Assembly: GCA_003247575.1 (NCBI GenBank)
Contig: QJZC01000019.1
Coordinates: 62,001-126,000, forward strand
Source: Pseudomonadota bacterium
GTDB taxonomy: Bacteria; Myxococcota_A; UBA9160; SZUA-336
Direction: 5' to 3'
DNA: 64,000 nt
A program made the translations under genes and the position numbers. Numbering within the stretch: position 1 is the stretch's first letter; each line of letters opens with the position of its first letter. Shown piece by piece: positions 1-9,423 of the stretch. The notes under the pieces were generated by a model. The model saw only the letters and a list, made by a program, of their open reading frames with translations. It did not search any database and was not told the origin of the DNA.

Positions 1-143
1 CCCAGCTGGCGCGCCATGAGGAAGATGCCGCCGAGGATCCCCATCCCGACGACAGCGAGGTGAGCTCGAGCCTCACGCAGCCAAGTCATGGCGAAGTAGA
101 CGAGCACAGCCACGAGGGCGATATCGATGGCGTCTCCGAGCAC
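1..143 (-). CDS. Diadenylate cyclase CdaA-like N-terminal fragment (truncated by window edge)
   Basis: Reverse-strand reading from GTG at 143: V-LGDAIDIALVAVLVYFAMTWLREARAHLAVVGMGILGGIFLMARQLG... Matches the hydrophobic N-terminal pattern of CdaA/DacA-type cyclases (two TM helices around an 'RG/REARA' turn). The catalytic DAC domain lies outside the window. Confidence 0.5.
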   Translation of the reverse strand, partial: MLGDAIDIALVAVLVYFAMTWLREARAHLAVVGMGILGGIFLMARQL

Positions 144-217
144 GATGCATCCAGTATATCCTCATGCTTGGACGCGGATGTGCCCGTCGTACTAGACCCG
201 TTACCCTAGTCTGGAGA

Positions 218-2338
218 ATGCAGATCCCACGTCCCGGCCGTACTCCCTCGAGGCTTCGCGTCGCGCTCTGGACCTGCTTGCTCGCGTCGTTGCAGGGATG
301 CGCCTACGTTCCCTTCGTGGCGGGACGCGCCGACGGCGTTCTCGAGCAGACAGGAGTGGAGTCGCATTCCCCAGCTTCGTCCAATGCCTCGCGGCCGAGT
401 TCGACACGCGCGCCAGCGGGCCCGCGCGTGACGTCCCTCGAGCTCGCGGGCCACGAGGCCCTCGACGCGGACACGCTGGCGCCCTTCCTCCCCTTTCCAA
501 TGCCGAGTCGCGCGCGCGCAGTCTGGAGCGAACCGCCACTCTACGACGCAGTCGCACTCGACGACGCGGTAGACCAGCTCCTGAATCTCTATCGCCGACG
601 CGGTTACTTCGATGCGCACATCGAACCGCGTCTCGAGTGGAGCGAAGATCGATCCCAGGTTCGCATCCGGCTCGAGATCCGGGAGGGCGCACCCGTGCGC
701 GTCACCGATCGCGGCCTGGAGTTCGCGCAGGGTGCGCGGGCCAGCCGGCTCCCGCTCGCCGCGCTGACGGAGGGGCTACCGCTCGCGACCGGCGACATCT
801 TCGAGATCGGTCGCTACGACGCGAGCAAGCAGCAGATCCTGAGCCGCCTACGCGAAGCTGGGCATCTCGAAGCGCGGCTCGAAGGGGGCGCAGAGATCGA
901 CGTCGTAACCCGCTCAGCCGTAGTTCGTTGGTCGCTGGACCCTGGGCCGCTGGTCCTGCTCGGACCGGTGCAGATCGAGGGCCTGACACGCCTCGATCCG
1001 AAGGTGATCGGCAAGGAGCTCGAGGGCCGGCCGGGCGCCCCCCTCGCGGCCAGCTGGCTCGAGGATGCTCAGCGACGACTGTCCGAGCTCGGCTGGTTTC
1101 GTTCGGTCACCGTAGCGGCCGCACGCGAAGCAACGCCCCCGCTCGCGGAAGGGCTAGCAACGGCCACGGACATCGCCGCAACGACGGAGTCGGTGAGCGA
1201 GGCACCCCCGCGAGTGCAGTTGGAGCTGCAACCAACCGCGCTCCCCGCCGTGGGAGATGCGAGCGAAGGCCCATCTGCACCCCTGCTCTCGACAGCCGAG
1301 ACATGGCCGGTGCTGATCCGCGTCGAGGAGCGTCCACCCCGCAGCGTGCGCGCATCCGTGGGCTACGGCACCGAGGATCGCGCTCGCGTAGAGCTCGGTT
1401 GGCAGCATCGACACCTGCTCGGAAGCGGGCGGGCGCTGCGCGTTCGCGCGCGTCACTCCAGCTTGCTGACCGGCCTGGAGTTCGACGTGCGCTTCCCGCG
1501 CTTCGCGGGAACCCGCATGCTGGCTGATCTGACCTTGGACGGCCGGCAGGAGACGCTGGGCGCTTACGATGCGCGCCGCCTCGAAGCACGGCTCGAATTC
1601 GCTCGCAGCCTCCAAGGCGGTGCACATCTGCGCTTCGGACATCGCGTGAGTGCCACTCGGATCGACGACGTGTCACCAGCCGCGTTCGCAGTCCTCGATG
1701 ATCCGGAGGAGTCGTCGATCCAGAGCGCGACGTTCGCGCAACTCGACCTCGGTCGCATCGACGACGCCACCGCACCGCGACACGGTCAGAGCATGCGACT
1801 CTTCTCGTCGCTCGCCACGCAGGCACTCGGGTCGGACGACTCGTACATCAAGAGCGAGCTGGATCTGCGTGCCTTTCGGCCACTGGCCGAGCTGGGCCTG
1901 TCCGCTCGCGGAGTCGTTGCGGGAAGGGTCCGGGTAGCTACCACGCTCCCACTCGGAACGACCCAGGCCGAGGATGTGCCCCTGCCGGAACGGCTCTTCG
2001 CGGGTGGTGGCGACTCAGTGCGCGGCTTCGAATTCCAACAGCTCGGCCCGCTCGATGCGACGAACGAGCCGCTCGGGGGCACGAGTCTGCTGGTGGCCAA
2101 TCTCGAATGGCGCGTGCCCCTGACCGAGCGCTTCGGGGGCGTGCTGTTCCTGGACGCGGGACAGGTAGACCTCGAGCCCCTGAATTTTCGTCCCTCGAAT
2201 CTCCAGTACGCAGTGGGTGCCGGTTTGAGAATCTCGACTCCGGTCGGGCCACTTCGCCTCGACCTCGCCTCGCTGCTCAATCCACATCGCGATCTCGATC
2301 GCTTTCGGATTCACTTTTCCGTTGGCCACACCTTCTGA
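218..2338 (+). CDS. TamA/BamA-family outer membrane protein (POTRA repeats plus C-terminal beta-barrel), with a lipobox
   Basis: POTRA-like segments (LEWSEDRSQVRIRLEIREGAPVRV; GPVQIEGLTRLDPKVIGKELEGRPGAPL) and C-terminal Bac_surface_Ag barrel (LFAGGGDSVRGFEFQQLGPLD, YAVGAGLRISTPVGPLRLDLA, FRIHFSVGHTF). Met at 218 gives a signal peptide ending LLASLQGC. Followed by a tamB-like gene. Confidence 0.85.
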   Translation: MQIPRPGRTPSRLRVALWTCLLASLQGCAYVPFVAGRADGVLEQTGVESHSPASSNASRPSSTRAPAGPRVTSLELAGHEALDADTLAPFLPFPMPSRARAVWSEPPLYDAVALDDAVDQLLNLYRRRGYFDAHIEPRLEWSEDRSQVRIRLEIREGAPVRVTDRGLEFAQGARASRLPLAALTEGLPLATGDIFEIGRYDASKQQILSRLREAGHLEARLEGGAEIDVVTRSAVVRWSLDPGPLVLLGPVQIEGLTRLDPKVIGKELEGRPGAPLAASWLEDAQRRLSELGWFRSVTVAAAREATPPLAEGLATATDIAATTESVSEAPPRVQLELQPTALPAVGDASEGPSAPLLSTAETWPVLIRVEERPPRSVRASVGYGTEDRARVELGWQHRHLLGSGRALRVRARHSSLLTGLEFDVRFPRFAGTRMLADLTLDGRQETLGAYDARRLEARLEFARSLQGGAHLRFGHRVSATRIDDVSPAAFAVLDDPEESSIQSATFAQLDLGRIDDATAPRHGQSMRLFSSLATQALGSDDSYIKSELDLRAFRPLAELGLSARGVVAGRVRVATTLPLGTTQAEDVPLPERLFAGGGDSVRGFEFQQLGPLDATNEPLGGTSLLVANLEWRVPLTERFGGVLFLDAGQVDLEPLNFRPSNLQYAVGAGLRISTPVGPLRLDLASLLNPHRDLDRFRIHFSVGHTF

Positions 2339-5300
2339 GGAAACGCGCGGCTGCGCAGTCAGCGACAAGCACCGCCGCGGGCGGGGGGCACACGCCGTGC
2401 GCGCGGCGTTGCTGCTGATCGGAGCGTCGGCTCTCGCTGCCATCGCCGCGCTGCTACTCGTACTCTGGGTCGGAGGTCCCCCTCCGAGCTGGGTCCGAGG
2501 CGCGCTCGAATCCGTGCTCGCACAACAGCTCGATGCCGAGGTCGAGATCGCATCGATCGCGCGCCCGGTCTATCCGGAGCTACGCCTGCGGAATCTCTCG
2601 CTGCGCTGGCCCGGCGGCGGCCGCTTCGAGGTACGCGAGCTGCGGATCGACTACGCCGTCTCACTCGCGGGTTTCCTCGCGGGTGAGCCGGCAGAGATTC
2701 GGATCGACGAGATTCGGCTGATCCATCCGACCCTCAGCTGGGATGGGGCACTGCCGGGCACGCAGGACCCGGATTCTGGGCTGCCCGAACCCGAGGACAG
2801 CGCTGGCGCTGCCGGCTTTCCGCAGATCCGATTCCAGCTGGACCGCGTGTCGATCTCCGAAGGGCAGCTCGCCTGGGACCCCGCTCCTCAGCCCCCGGTC
2901 CGAGGCCCTGCACTGTCCGCACCCGAGGCGACCCATCGCATCTCCCTGTCGATCAGCGGACGCGCCTCGGAGTTCGATCTGGATCAGCCGCTGCCCCTCC
3001 CGACAGAAGCAGAAGCCAAGCTGGACTGGGCGGCATTCAGCTTCCAGGGCCGCCAGATCGCCCCTGGCGCTGCGAACCTGAGCTGGAGCGGTCGGCAGCT
3101 GGAAATCGACGACTTCCGAGGGACGCTCGAAGCCGCTCGCCTGGCCGGAGAGGCCAGCATCGCATTCTCGACACAGCCGTCCGAGCTCTCTCCGCAAACC
3201 GCCCGAATCGCGCTCGCAGTCAGCGGAGTAGATCTCGCACGCCTCTCACCGCTGGAACAGCTCAGATCCGACCTGCAGGGTGAGATCTCTGCAGAGATTT
3301 CCTTCACCGACACGGCTGCGCCGCAGGGGCAGATCCGTGCAGAGCTACGAGGACCCGCCGCGGGGCTTGCGATCGACGAGATCGCGCTCGATCTGCGCTT
3401 CTCCGACCGGGGCTTCACGCTCGAGTCCGCCATCATCGACGGCCTCGCGGCCCGCCTACGCGCGCGATCGGCGAGCGAACTCCCTGACGCCTTCCGCTTC
3501 GACCTCGAGGTGCCCGACCTGTCTCGCCTCGAACTTCCAGGGGTGAGTCCCCTGGGTCTCTCCGGTCGGCTCTCCGGGGAGGGCGTCCTGGGCCTGGTAG
3601 ACGGACGCCCCGAAGGCTGGGCGGAACTCACCGCGAACCCGATCGCGTGGTCGGGCTTTCACGCGGACCAGCTCACCCTGCGCCTCGAGCCGGCTGCAGA
3701 CCAGCTCCGCGGAACCGTCTCGTTCACAAACCTGGGCGGCGTATCGGGACGCACCGACGCCACCTTGCCCGCGGCCATGTATGCGGAGCTTCGAGAGGGC
3801 ACAATCACATGGACGCACCTCCGCGACCTCTCGCTCGAATGGACCCTACGCAGCGACGACATCGGCCCACTGCTGGGCAAGACCAGGCCCGACTGGCCGC
3901 GGGTCCACAGCCAGCTCGAGAGCAGCGGGCGGCTTCGCGGGCTGGAGCCGATGCGCGAGCTCGAGGCGAGCCTCGCCCTGCGCGCGCTCTCGCTCACCCG
4001 CGACGACGCGACTCGCCTCGACACGCTCACGGTCCGTGAGCCGATCTCGCTCGACCTGCAGCTGGCTCTCGCAGGGCCGCTCGAGCACTCCCGCCGATCC
4101 GAGGTTCCGCGCGGCCAGCTTCCGCGGGGCAGTGTTCCAGTGGGCGAGCCCGCAACGCGTTCGCTTTCGACCAAACTGAGCGCGAAGGGGCCACTGGGCC
4201 TCGAGCTTCTCGCCGAGCTCGGCATTCCCTTCGCTGCGGACGGTCAGCTCCCCTCGGGTGATGTCGATCTGCGCAAGCTCGAGCTGACCCGCCGATCCCC
4301 GCAGGGCGCTGGTGGAGTCCTGACGGCCTCTGGATCCGTCGGCCACACCGGGGAGTTGGACTTGGGAATCGAGCTACGCGACCTCGCGCTCGGCTCGGTG
4401 CCCTGGTCCGAGTGGCTCGCAGAGCCTCCCCAGCTCGGTGGTGATCTGCGCGCAGACCTCAGGCTCCGAGGTCCATGGACTCGCCCAGAGCTCGATGGGA
4501 AGCTGGTCTGGAGCGATCCACGGGTCGAAGAGACGAGGGCCGACCAGCTCGAGTTCCGCATCGCTTCATCGAACTCTGCGCTCGATGTCGTCGGCGAGTT
4601 GGACGCGCTCGGGATCCGGGTCGCTACCGTGCAGGCAAGGATCCCCCGACAGGCAAACGGCGGCCTGAGCGACGAGGCCCCGCTCGGACTCTCGTGGCGG
4701 TCTACCAGTGCCGAGATCGAGACGCAGGATCTCGACGTTGCGCTGCTGGATCCCTTGTTGCCTCGCGCCGTGGATGCGCCCAGCGGCAAGCTCCGGATGC
4801 GACTCGAAGCGATCGCCTCCGGGACTGGAGCGGGAGGCTCGGTAGAGGCTGGCGCCGGCTGGCGTCCCGAAGTTCGCGGCCGGGTCGACCTACGCGAGGG
4901 CAGCCTGTCGATCCCCGCGCTGCGACGCACCTTCGCTCCCATCTCGGGAACCCTGCACTTCTCACCCAAGCGCTTGTCCCTGGAAGCTCTGGAGATCGCG
5001 AACGCGGGCGCAGAAGGGCGGGCGACTCTCACGGGCTACGTCGAGCTCGAGCAGGGTTTGCCGGGTGCTGCGCGCCTCGACGCTCGTTTCGAGACTCTTC
5101 AGCTCGCCGATTCCAGGAGACTTCGCTTCGCGCTGGACGGTCAGACTACGCTTCGCGGTCCGCTCGAGGCGCTCGAGTTCTCCGGCAAGCTCAGCTTGCG
5201 AGACGCACGTCTGGGGGCGCCGGAGGAGTCCGATCCCATCTGGCGCGAGGTGCGCGTCCTTCGCGAGCGCTCGGTCGGCACCCAGGTCCGCGAGACCCCG

Positions 5301-6050
5301 GACGAGCTCGCGCGTGCATTCACGAACATGCGAGGGTCACTCGCCCTCAACGTTCCCGCGCAGACGTGGGTACGGGCACAGGGCGCCGAGCTCGAGCTCG
5401 TGGGGCAGGTCGAGTTACGCAAACGCCCCGGCGACGTGGCGCGCTTCTTCGGGAACCTCGACGTACGCCGAGGGCGCTATCAGTTCGGTCCCAGACTGCT
5501 GGTGTTCGAGCGCGGAAGCGCGACCCTGACCGGGGCAGCGGAGCTCGACCCACTCATCGACGTGCTCACCACGACGCGCATCCAAGAGTACGACGTCAGC
5601 GTCGGATTGAACGGGCGCCTCTCGAACCTGCAGCTCAGCACGAGCAGCTCGCCCAGCCTGGAGCGAGACGACGTGCTCTCGCTGTTGCTCTTCGGGCGGC
5701 GCCGAGGTGATCTCGAAGCTTCCCGGGCAAAGGCACTGCAGCTCGCCCTCACCCAGCTCGGCTCGGAGCTCGGGGGGAGCCAGCTCCAGGAACGACTACG
5801 CAGCTATCTACCTTTCGACACCTTCGCCTTCGAGGTCGGCCCTGGAGCGTCCGGAAGTCGTTTCGAAGTCGGTCGCTACATACGAGATGACATCTTCGTA
5901 CGCTACGGGAAGAGCCTCGCGACCGATCGCGAGCTAGAGAGCGACCAGGTCTCCGTCGAGTGGGAGGTCACGCCTTCGGTGAGCATAAAAAGCGAGACCT
6001 CGACGGACGGCTCGACCGGCGCGGACATCATTTGGCAGAAGGACTACTGA
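2322..6050 (+). CDS. tamB: TamB-like translocation and assembly module protein (DUF490)
   Basis: 1242 aa, N-terminal TM, long beta-rich AsmA/TamB body, typical C-terminus (LDVRRGRYQFGPRLLVFERGSATLTGAAELDPLIDVLTTTRIQEYDVSVGLNGRLSNLQLSTSSSPSLERDDVLSLLLFGRR). Overlaps the upstream TamA-like gene by 17 bp. Confidence 0.88.
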   Translation: MATPSEETRGCAVSDKHRRGRGAHAVRAALLLIGASALAAIAALLLVLWVGGPPPSWVRGALESVLAQQLDAEVEIASIARPVYPELRLRNLSLRWPGGGRFEVRELRIDYAVSLAGFLAGEPAEIRIDEIRLIHPTLSWDGALPGTQDPDSGLPEPEDSAGAAGFPQIRFQLDRVSISEGQLAWDPAPQPPVRGPALSAPEATHRISLSISGRASEFDLDQPLPLPTEAEAKLDWAAFSFQGRQIAPGAANLSWSGRQLEIDDFRGTLEAARLAGEASIAFSTQPSELSPQTARIALAVSGVDLARLSPLEQLRSDLQGEISAEISFTDTAAPQGQIRAELRGPAAGLAIDEIALDLRFSDRGFTLESAIIDGLAARLRARSASELPDAFRFDLEVPDLSRLELPGVSPLGLSGRLSGEGVLGLVDGRPEGWAELTANPIAWSGFHADQLTLRLEPAADQLRGTVSFTNLGGVSGRTDATLPAAMYAELREGTITWTHLRDLSLEWTLRSDDIGPLLGKTRPDWPRVHSQLESSGRLRGLEPMRELEASLALRALSLTRDDATRLDTLTVREPISLDLQLALAGPLEHSRRSEVPRGQLPRGSVPVGEPATRSLSTKLSAKGPLGLELLAELGIPFAADGQLPSGDVDLRKLELTRRSPQGAGGVLTASGSVGHTGELDLGIELRDLALGSVPWSEWLAEPPQLGGDLRADLRLRGPWTRPELDGKLVWSDPRVEETRADQLEFRIASSNSALDVVGELDALGIRVATVQARIPRQANGGLSDEAPLGLSWRSTSAEIETQDLDVALLDPLLPRAVDAPSGKLRMRLEAIASGTGAGGSVEAGAGWRPEVRGRVDLREGSLSIPALRRTFAPISGTLHFSPKRLSLEALEIANAGAEGRATLTGYVELEQGLPGAARLDARFETLQLADSRRLRFALDGQTTLRGPLEALEFSGKLSLRDARLGAPEESDPIWREVRVLRERSVGTQVRETPDELARAFTNMRGSLALNVPAQTWVRAQGAELELVGQVELRKRPGDVARFFGNLDVRRGRYQFGPRLLVFERGSATLTGAAELDPLIDVLTTTRIQEYDVSVGLNGRLSNLQLSTSSSPSLERDDVLSLLLFGRRRGDLEASRAKALQLALTQLGSELGGSQLQERLRSYLPFDTFAFEVGPGASGSRFEVGRYIRDDIFVRYGKSLATDRELESDQVSVEWEVTPSVSIKSETSTDGSTGADIIWQKDY

Positions 6051-6570
6051 CCCGACGGCGCTTCACGCGCTTGACTTGCTTCTTCCGGGGATTGGGACGC
6101 ACTCCGAGGAGATCCTTGTGTCCGACGTCGATCAGCACTCCATGCAGCGCAGAACGTCCGAGCAGCATGCGGTAGATCATCTTCTCCCGATCCACCAGAC
6201 TGATCTCGACCTCACGCTCGATGGGACCGATGCGCAGTACGGTGGTGACGAAGATCCGCGTCGTATAATGCCCGTTGCTCGACCGGACGCGTCCGCGCCG
6301 CGAGATCGGCGCGACGACCCTCACTCGTCGATGCTGCTTCCGACGATGGAGCACGACCTCGAAGCGCACGTCGCGCCCCCTATTCACCTCCTCGATGGCA
6401 TCCACGTGGAGCGCACTCGTGCGCGCGCCCGTATCGGTCTTGGCCCGCAGCCCGCTGATCCCCCACTCGGGTAGCGCCACGTACTCGCTCCAACCGAGCA
6501 CCGGCCGCTCCTCGCTCCGCTTGCGCGTCACCGTCTTGGCTCCCGATTCGCTCCGCCCCAAATCCACCAT
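6028..6570 (-). CDS. Retropepsin-like / 'ATP-dependent zinc protease' family protein (PF05618-type, RimB-like)
   Basis: GWSEYVALPEWGISGLRAKTDTGARTSALHVDAIEE ... RSSNGHYTTRIFVTTVLRIGPIEREVEISLVDREKMIYRMLLGRSAL; DTGA motif. Divergent to rimK. Confidence 0.8.
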   Translation of the reverse strand: MVDLGRSESGAKTVTRKRSEERPVLGWSEYVALPEWGISGLRAKTDTGARTSALHVDAIEEVNRGRDVRFEVVLHRRKQHRRVRVVAPISRRGRVRSSNGHYTTRIFVTTVLRIGPIEREVEISLVDREKMIYRMLLGRSALHGVLIDVGHKDLLGVRPNPRKKQVKRVKRRRVSSPSAK

Positions 6571-6742
6571 CCTGTCCTTGAATTCTCGAATGCTTGATAC
6601 CCGTCTCGCGTGCGCTCGCCCGCCTGCGATGGACGCTCCACGGGGCTATCATGGCGCCTAGGAAGGGTCTGCCGTCGCGCCAATGGACCGCGCGTCGCAG
6701 ACTCCCCGACCCCAACCTCAAGGCCCGAGAGGATTCCTCCGC

Positions 6743-7945
6743 ATGGCGACAGAGTCTCTGAAGATTGCAATCTTGTCGACTGGCCCCAAGCTCTATAGCA
6801 CGCGGCGACTACGCGAGGCCTGTGAGCAGCGAGGTCACAGCGCAAAGGTTCTGAATACGCTTCGCTTCTCGATGCTGGTGCGCGAGAACGAGCCCAAGCT
6901 GCTGTTTCGCGGAAAGGAGCTGTCGAGCTACGATGCGGTCATTCCCCGCATCGGCGCCTCGATCACTCACTATGGATGCGCCGTCGTGCGCCAGTTCGAG
7001 CAGATGGGCGTCTTCTGCGTCAGCACGGCAAACGCGATCTCGGTCTCTCGGGACAAGCTGCGCTCGATCCAGGTTCTGAGCCGACACGAAATCGGGCTGG
7101 CGACCACGGCCTTCGTGAGGCAGCCCGCCGACGTGCTGCCTGCAGTCCAATGGGTGGGTGGAGCCCCAGTCGTCATCAAGGTGCTCGAGGGTACCCAGGG
7201 GATCGGCGTCATCTTGGCAGACTCCCCGAAGATCGCTCAGGCCATCATCGAGACCCTACAGAGCGCAAAGCAGAACGTGCTGATTCAGTCGTTCGTGAAG
7301 GAAAGCCGTGGAACGGACATCCGCGCATTCGTGGTCGGCAACCGTGTCGTAGCCGCGATGCGGAGACGCGCCCAGGGGGACGAGTTCCGCAGCAACGTTC
7401 ACCGCGGCGGACGCACCGAGGCCGTACAGCTCGACCCGGACTACGAGCGCACCGCGATCCACGCCGCACAGGTGCTGGGCCTTCGCGTCGCCGGCGTAGA
7501 CATGCTCGACAGCGACTCGGGGCCCAAGATCATGGAGGTGAACTCATCGCCTGGACTCCAAGGAATCGAGGAGGCAACCAAGATCGATGTCGCGGGAGCG
7601 ATCGTGGAGCTCATCGAAGAAGAGGTCCTCTTCCCAGAAATCGACATCCGGCAGCGCCTCACACTCTCGGCGGGGTACGCCGTCACCGAGGTCCCGATCG
7701 AGGCCAACTCCGAACTGGCGCATCAGACGATTCGCGACTCGAAGCTGCGCGAGCGCGATATCGTCATTCTGAGCATCCGCCGCGGCGGACTCGTGATCCC
7801 TAACCCTCGAGGTGATCGCGAGCTGCTCCCCGGCGACCTACTGCTCTGCTACGGAAAATCTTTGGCGCTCAAGTCGATGGCCCCGAAGCGTATCCGTGCC
7901 AAAACTCCGACGGTCACCGAACGTAACCCGGATTCGAGCGCGTGA
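6743..7945 (+). CDS. rimK: RimK-family alpha-L-glutamate ligase with C-terminal RCK_C (TrkA_C) domain
   Basis: ATP-grasp RimK core (KIAILSTGPKLYSTRRLREACEQRGH; VIKVLEGTQGIGVILADS; GTDIRAFVVGNRVVAAMRRRAQGDEFRSNVHRGG; KIMEVNSSPGLQGIEEAT), then GYAVTEVPIEANSELAHQTIRDSKLRERDIVILSIRRGGLVIPNPRGDRELLPGDLLLCYGK, which reads as RCK_C. Confidence 0.9.
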   Translation: MATESLKIAILSTGPKLYSTRRLREACEQRGHSAKVLNTLRFSMLVRENEPKLLFRGKELSSYDAVIPRIGASITHYGCAVVRQFEQMGVFCVSTANAISVSRDKLRSIQVLSRHEIGLATTAFVRQPADVLPAVQWVGGAPVVIKVLEGTQGIGVILADSPKIAQAIIETLQSAKQNVLIQSFVKESRGTDIRAFVVGNRVVAAMRRRAQGDEFRSNVHRGGRTEAVQLDPDYERTAIHAAQVLGLRVAGVDMLDSDSGPKIMEVNSSPGLQGIEEATKIDVAGAIVELIEEEVLFPEIDIRQRLTLSAGYAVTEVPIEANSELAHQTIRDSKLRERDIVILSIRRGGLVIPNPRGDRELLPGDLLLCYGKSLALKSMAPKRIRAKTPTVTERNPDSSA

Positions 7946-9003
7946 ACGACATCCGTCAGCACGATCCCATCGAACTCGCAGGAGTCGTGGTCAAGTGCGG
8001 CGAGCACCGGCGCATCGACATTCCGATCACCTCGGCGTATGGCCACGCCCAGGTCTCACTACCAGCCGTGGTGATCCACGGCAGGCGTCCCGGCCCGCGC
8101 CTATTCGTAAGCGCCGCCATTCATGGGGACGAGCTGAACGGCGTCGAGATCATTCGTCGCTTGCGTCATCTAGCCTCGATGCGCAAGCTGTCTGGCACGC
8201 TGATCCTCGTACCGGTCGTCAATGTGTACGGCTTCATCACGCAGAGTCGCTATCTCCCAGATCGTCGCGATCTCAACCGCTCCTTCCCTGGATCCAGTCG
8301 GGGCTCCGTGGCTTCGCGACTCGCCAACGTGTTCATGCAAGCCATCACAAGCCTCTGCACGCACGGAATCGATCTTCACACGGGCTCGAATCATCGGACC
8401 AACCTTCCTCAGATTCGAGCTTGGCTGGATGATCCCGAGACCGAGCGCCTCGCGCGCGCGTTCGGCGTGCCGGTCATTCTGAATTCGAATCTACGCGATG
8501 GCTCCCTGCGCCAAGCCGTGCTCGAGGACAACACTCCAATGCTGCTCTACGAAGCAGGCGAAGCGTTACGCTTCGATGAAATTGCGATTCGAGCGGGCGT
8601 GCGGGGCATCCTGGGCGTGATGCGCGCACTCGAGATGCTCCCGCCGTCGCGCAAGCGCTCGTCACGCGTAGAACCCATGGTTGCGCGCTCCACCGTGTGG
8701 CTACGCGCACCAGAGTCCGGGGTCTTCCGCTTTCTCGTAGGACTCGGCAAGCGCGTACGCGAAGGAGACCTGGTCGGCATCATCTCCGACCCGCTGGGGG
8801 ACGAGGAGATCCCGGTCACCGCATCCAGCAGCGGACTCATCATCGGTCGCACGCAGCTCCCGCTGGTGAATGCCGGGGATGCGCTGATTCACATCGCGAC
8901 CATGGGCCGGCCCGGCGCCGCCGCCGCTGGCGTAGAGACCTTCCACGAAGAGCTCCATCCCGATCTAGCGGAGTCGGAATCTGGGGAGCCTCCGATCCTC
9001 TAG
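7942..9003 (+). CDS. Succinylglutamate desuccinylase/aspartoacylase (AstE/AspA) family metallohydrolase
   Basis: Motifs GRRPGPRLFVSAAIHGDELNGVEIIRRL, DRRDLNRSFPG, GIDLHTGSNHRTNLPQIRA, YEAGEALRFDE. 4 bp overlap with rimK. Confidence 0.88.
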   Translation: MNDIRQHDPIELAGVVVKCGEHRRIDIPITSAYGHAQVSLPAVVIHGRRPGPRLFVSAAIHGDELNGVEIIRRLRHLASMRKLSGTLILVPVVNVYGFITQSRYLPDRRDLNRSFPGSSRGSVASRLANVFMQAITSLCTHGIDLHTGSNHRTNLPQIRAWLDDPETERLARAFGVPVILNSNLRDGSLRQAVLEDNTPMLLYEAGEALRFDEIAIRAGVRGILGVMRALEMLPPSRKRSSRVEPMVARSTVWLRAPESGVFRFLVGLGKRVREGDLVGIISDPLGDEEIPVTASSSGLIIGRTQLPLVNAGDALIHIATMGRPGAAAAGVETFHEELHPDLAESESGEPPIL

Positions 9004-9120
9004 CCTATCCCATGCTGTTCAGGGATACGTCCTGGCGTGTCGCTGAGCTTCACTGGCACGTTGGTCAAAAATCGTGGTCCGCAAGCACGGAATTCATTTA
9101 TTCCCGCCGAGTCTGAGGAA

Positions 9121-9126
9121 TATAAT
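9121..9126 (+). promoter_or_regulatory. Putative -10 element (TATAAT) 8 nt before the ATG of the small basic protein gene
   Basis: Exact TATAAT at 9121-9126; ATG at 9135. No good -35 seen. Confidence 0.35.
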
Positions 9127-9134
9127 CCGCTGCT

Positions 9135-9389
9135 ATGAGCAGAACCCCAAATGCAGTCAAGAAGACGGTCACTTCCCTCAGGCGGGAAGAAGCGGAGATC
9201 TCACGGCGAATCGGCCAAGTTCAGGACACGATCGATCGTCTCGAGCAACTCACTACTTCCGGAAGTGTACGTGCCCGCAAGACGGCCAAGCGAAAGCGTA
9301 GGCTCAGTGCGAAGGGCCGCGAGGCCATTTCTCGTGCCGCAAAGAAGCGCTGGGCCGCGTATCGGAAGGAACAGCGCCGCGCGCGATAG
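9135..9389 (+). CDS. Small basic coiled-coil protein with H1-like C-terminus, possibly nucleic-acid binding
   Basis: 84 aa MSRTPNAVKKTVTSLRREEAEISRRIGQVQDTIDRLEQLTTSGSVRARKTAKRKRRLSAKGREAISRAAKKRWAAYRKEQRRAR; coding-like, with tail motif KRRLSAKGREAISRAAKKRWA. Confidence 0.6.
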   Translation: MSRTPNAVKKTVTSLRREEAEISRRIGQVQDTIDRLEQLTTSGSVRARKTAKRKRRLSAKGREAISRAAKKRWAAYRKEQRRAR

Positions 9390-9423
9390 GAGTAACACGC
9401 TCGTGTACTGCGCTGGAAACTGC

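Noticed and set aside
298-1527. 409-aa alternative-frame ORF within the TamA-like gene
   Set aside because: Arg-rich, low-complexity translation; the overlapping frame encodes a clear POTRA/barrel protein.
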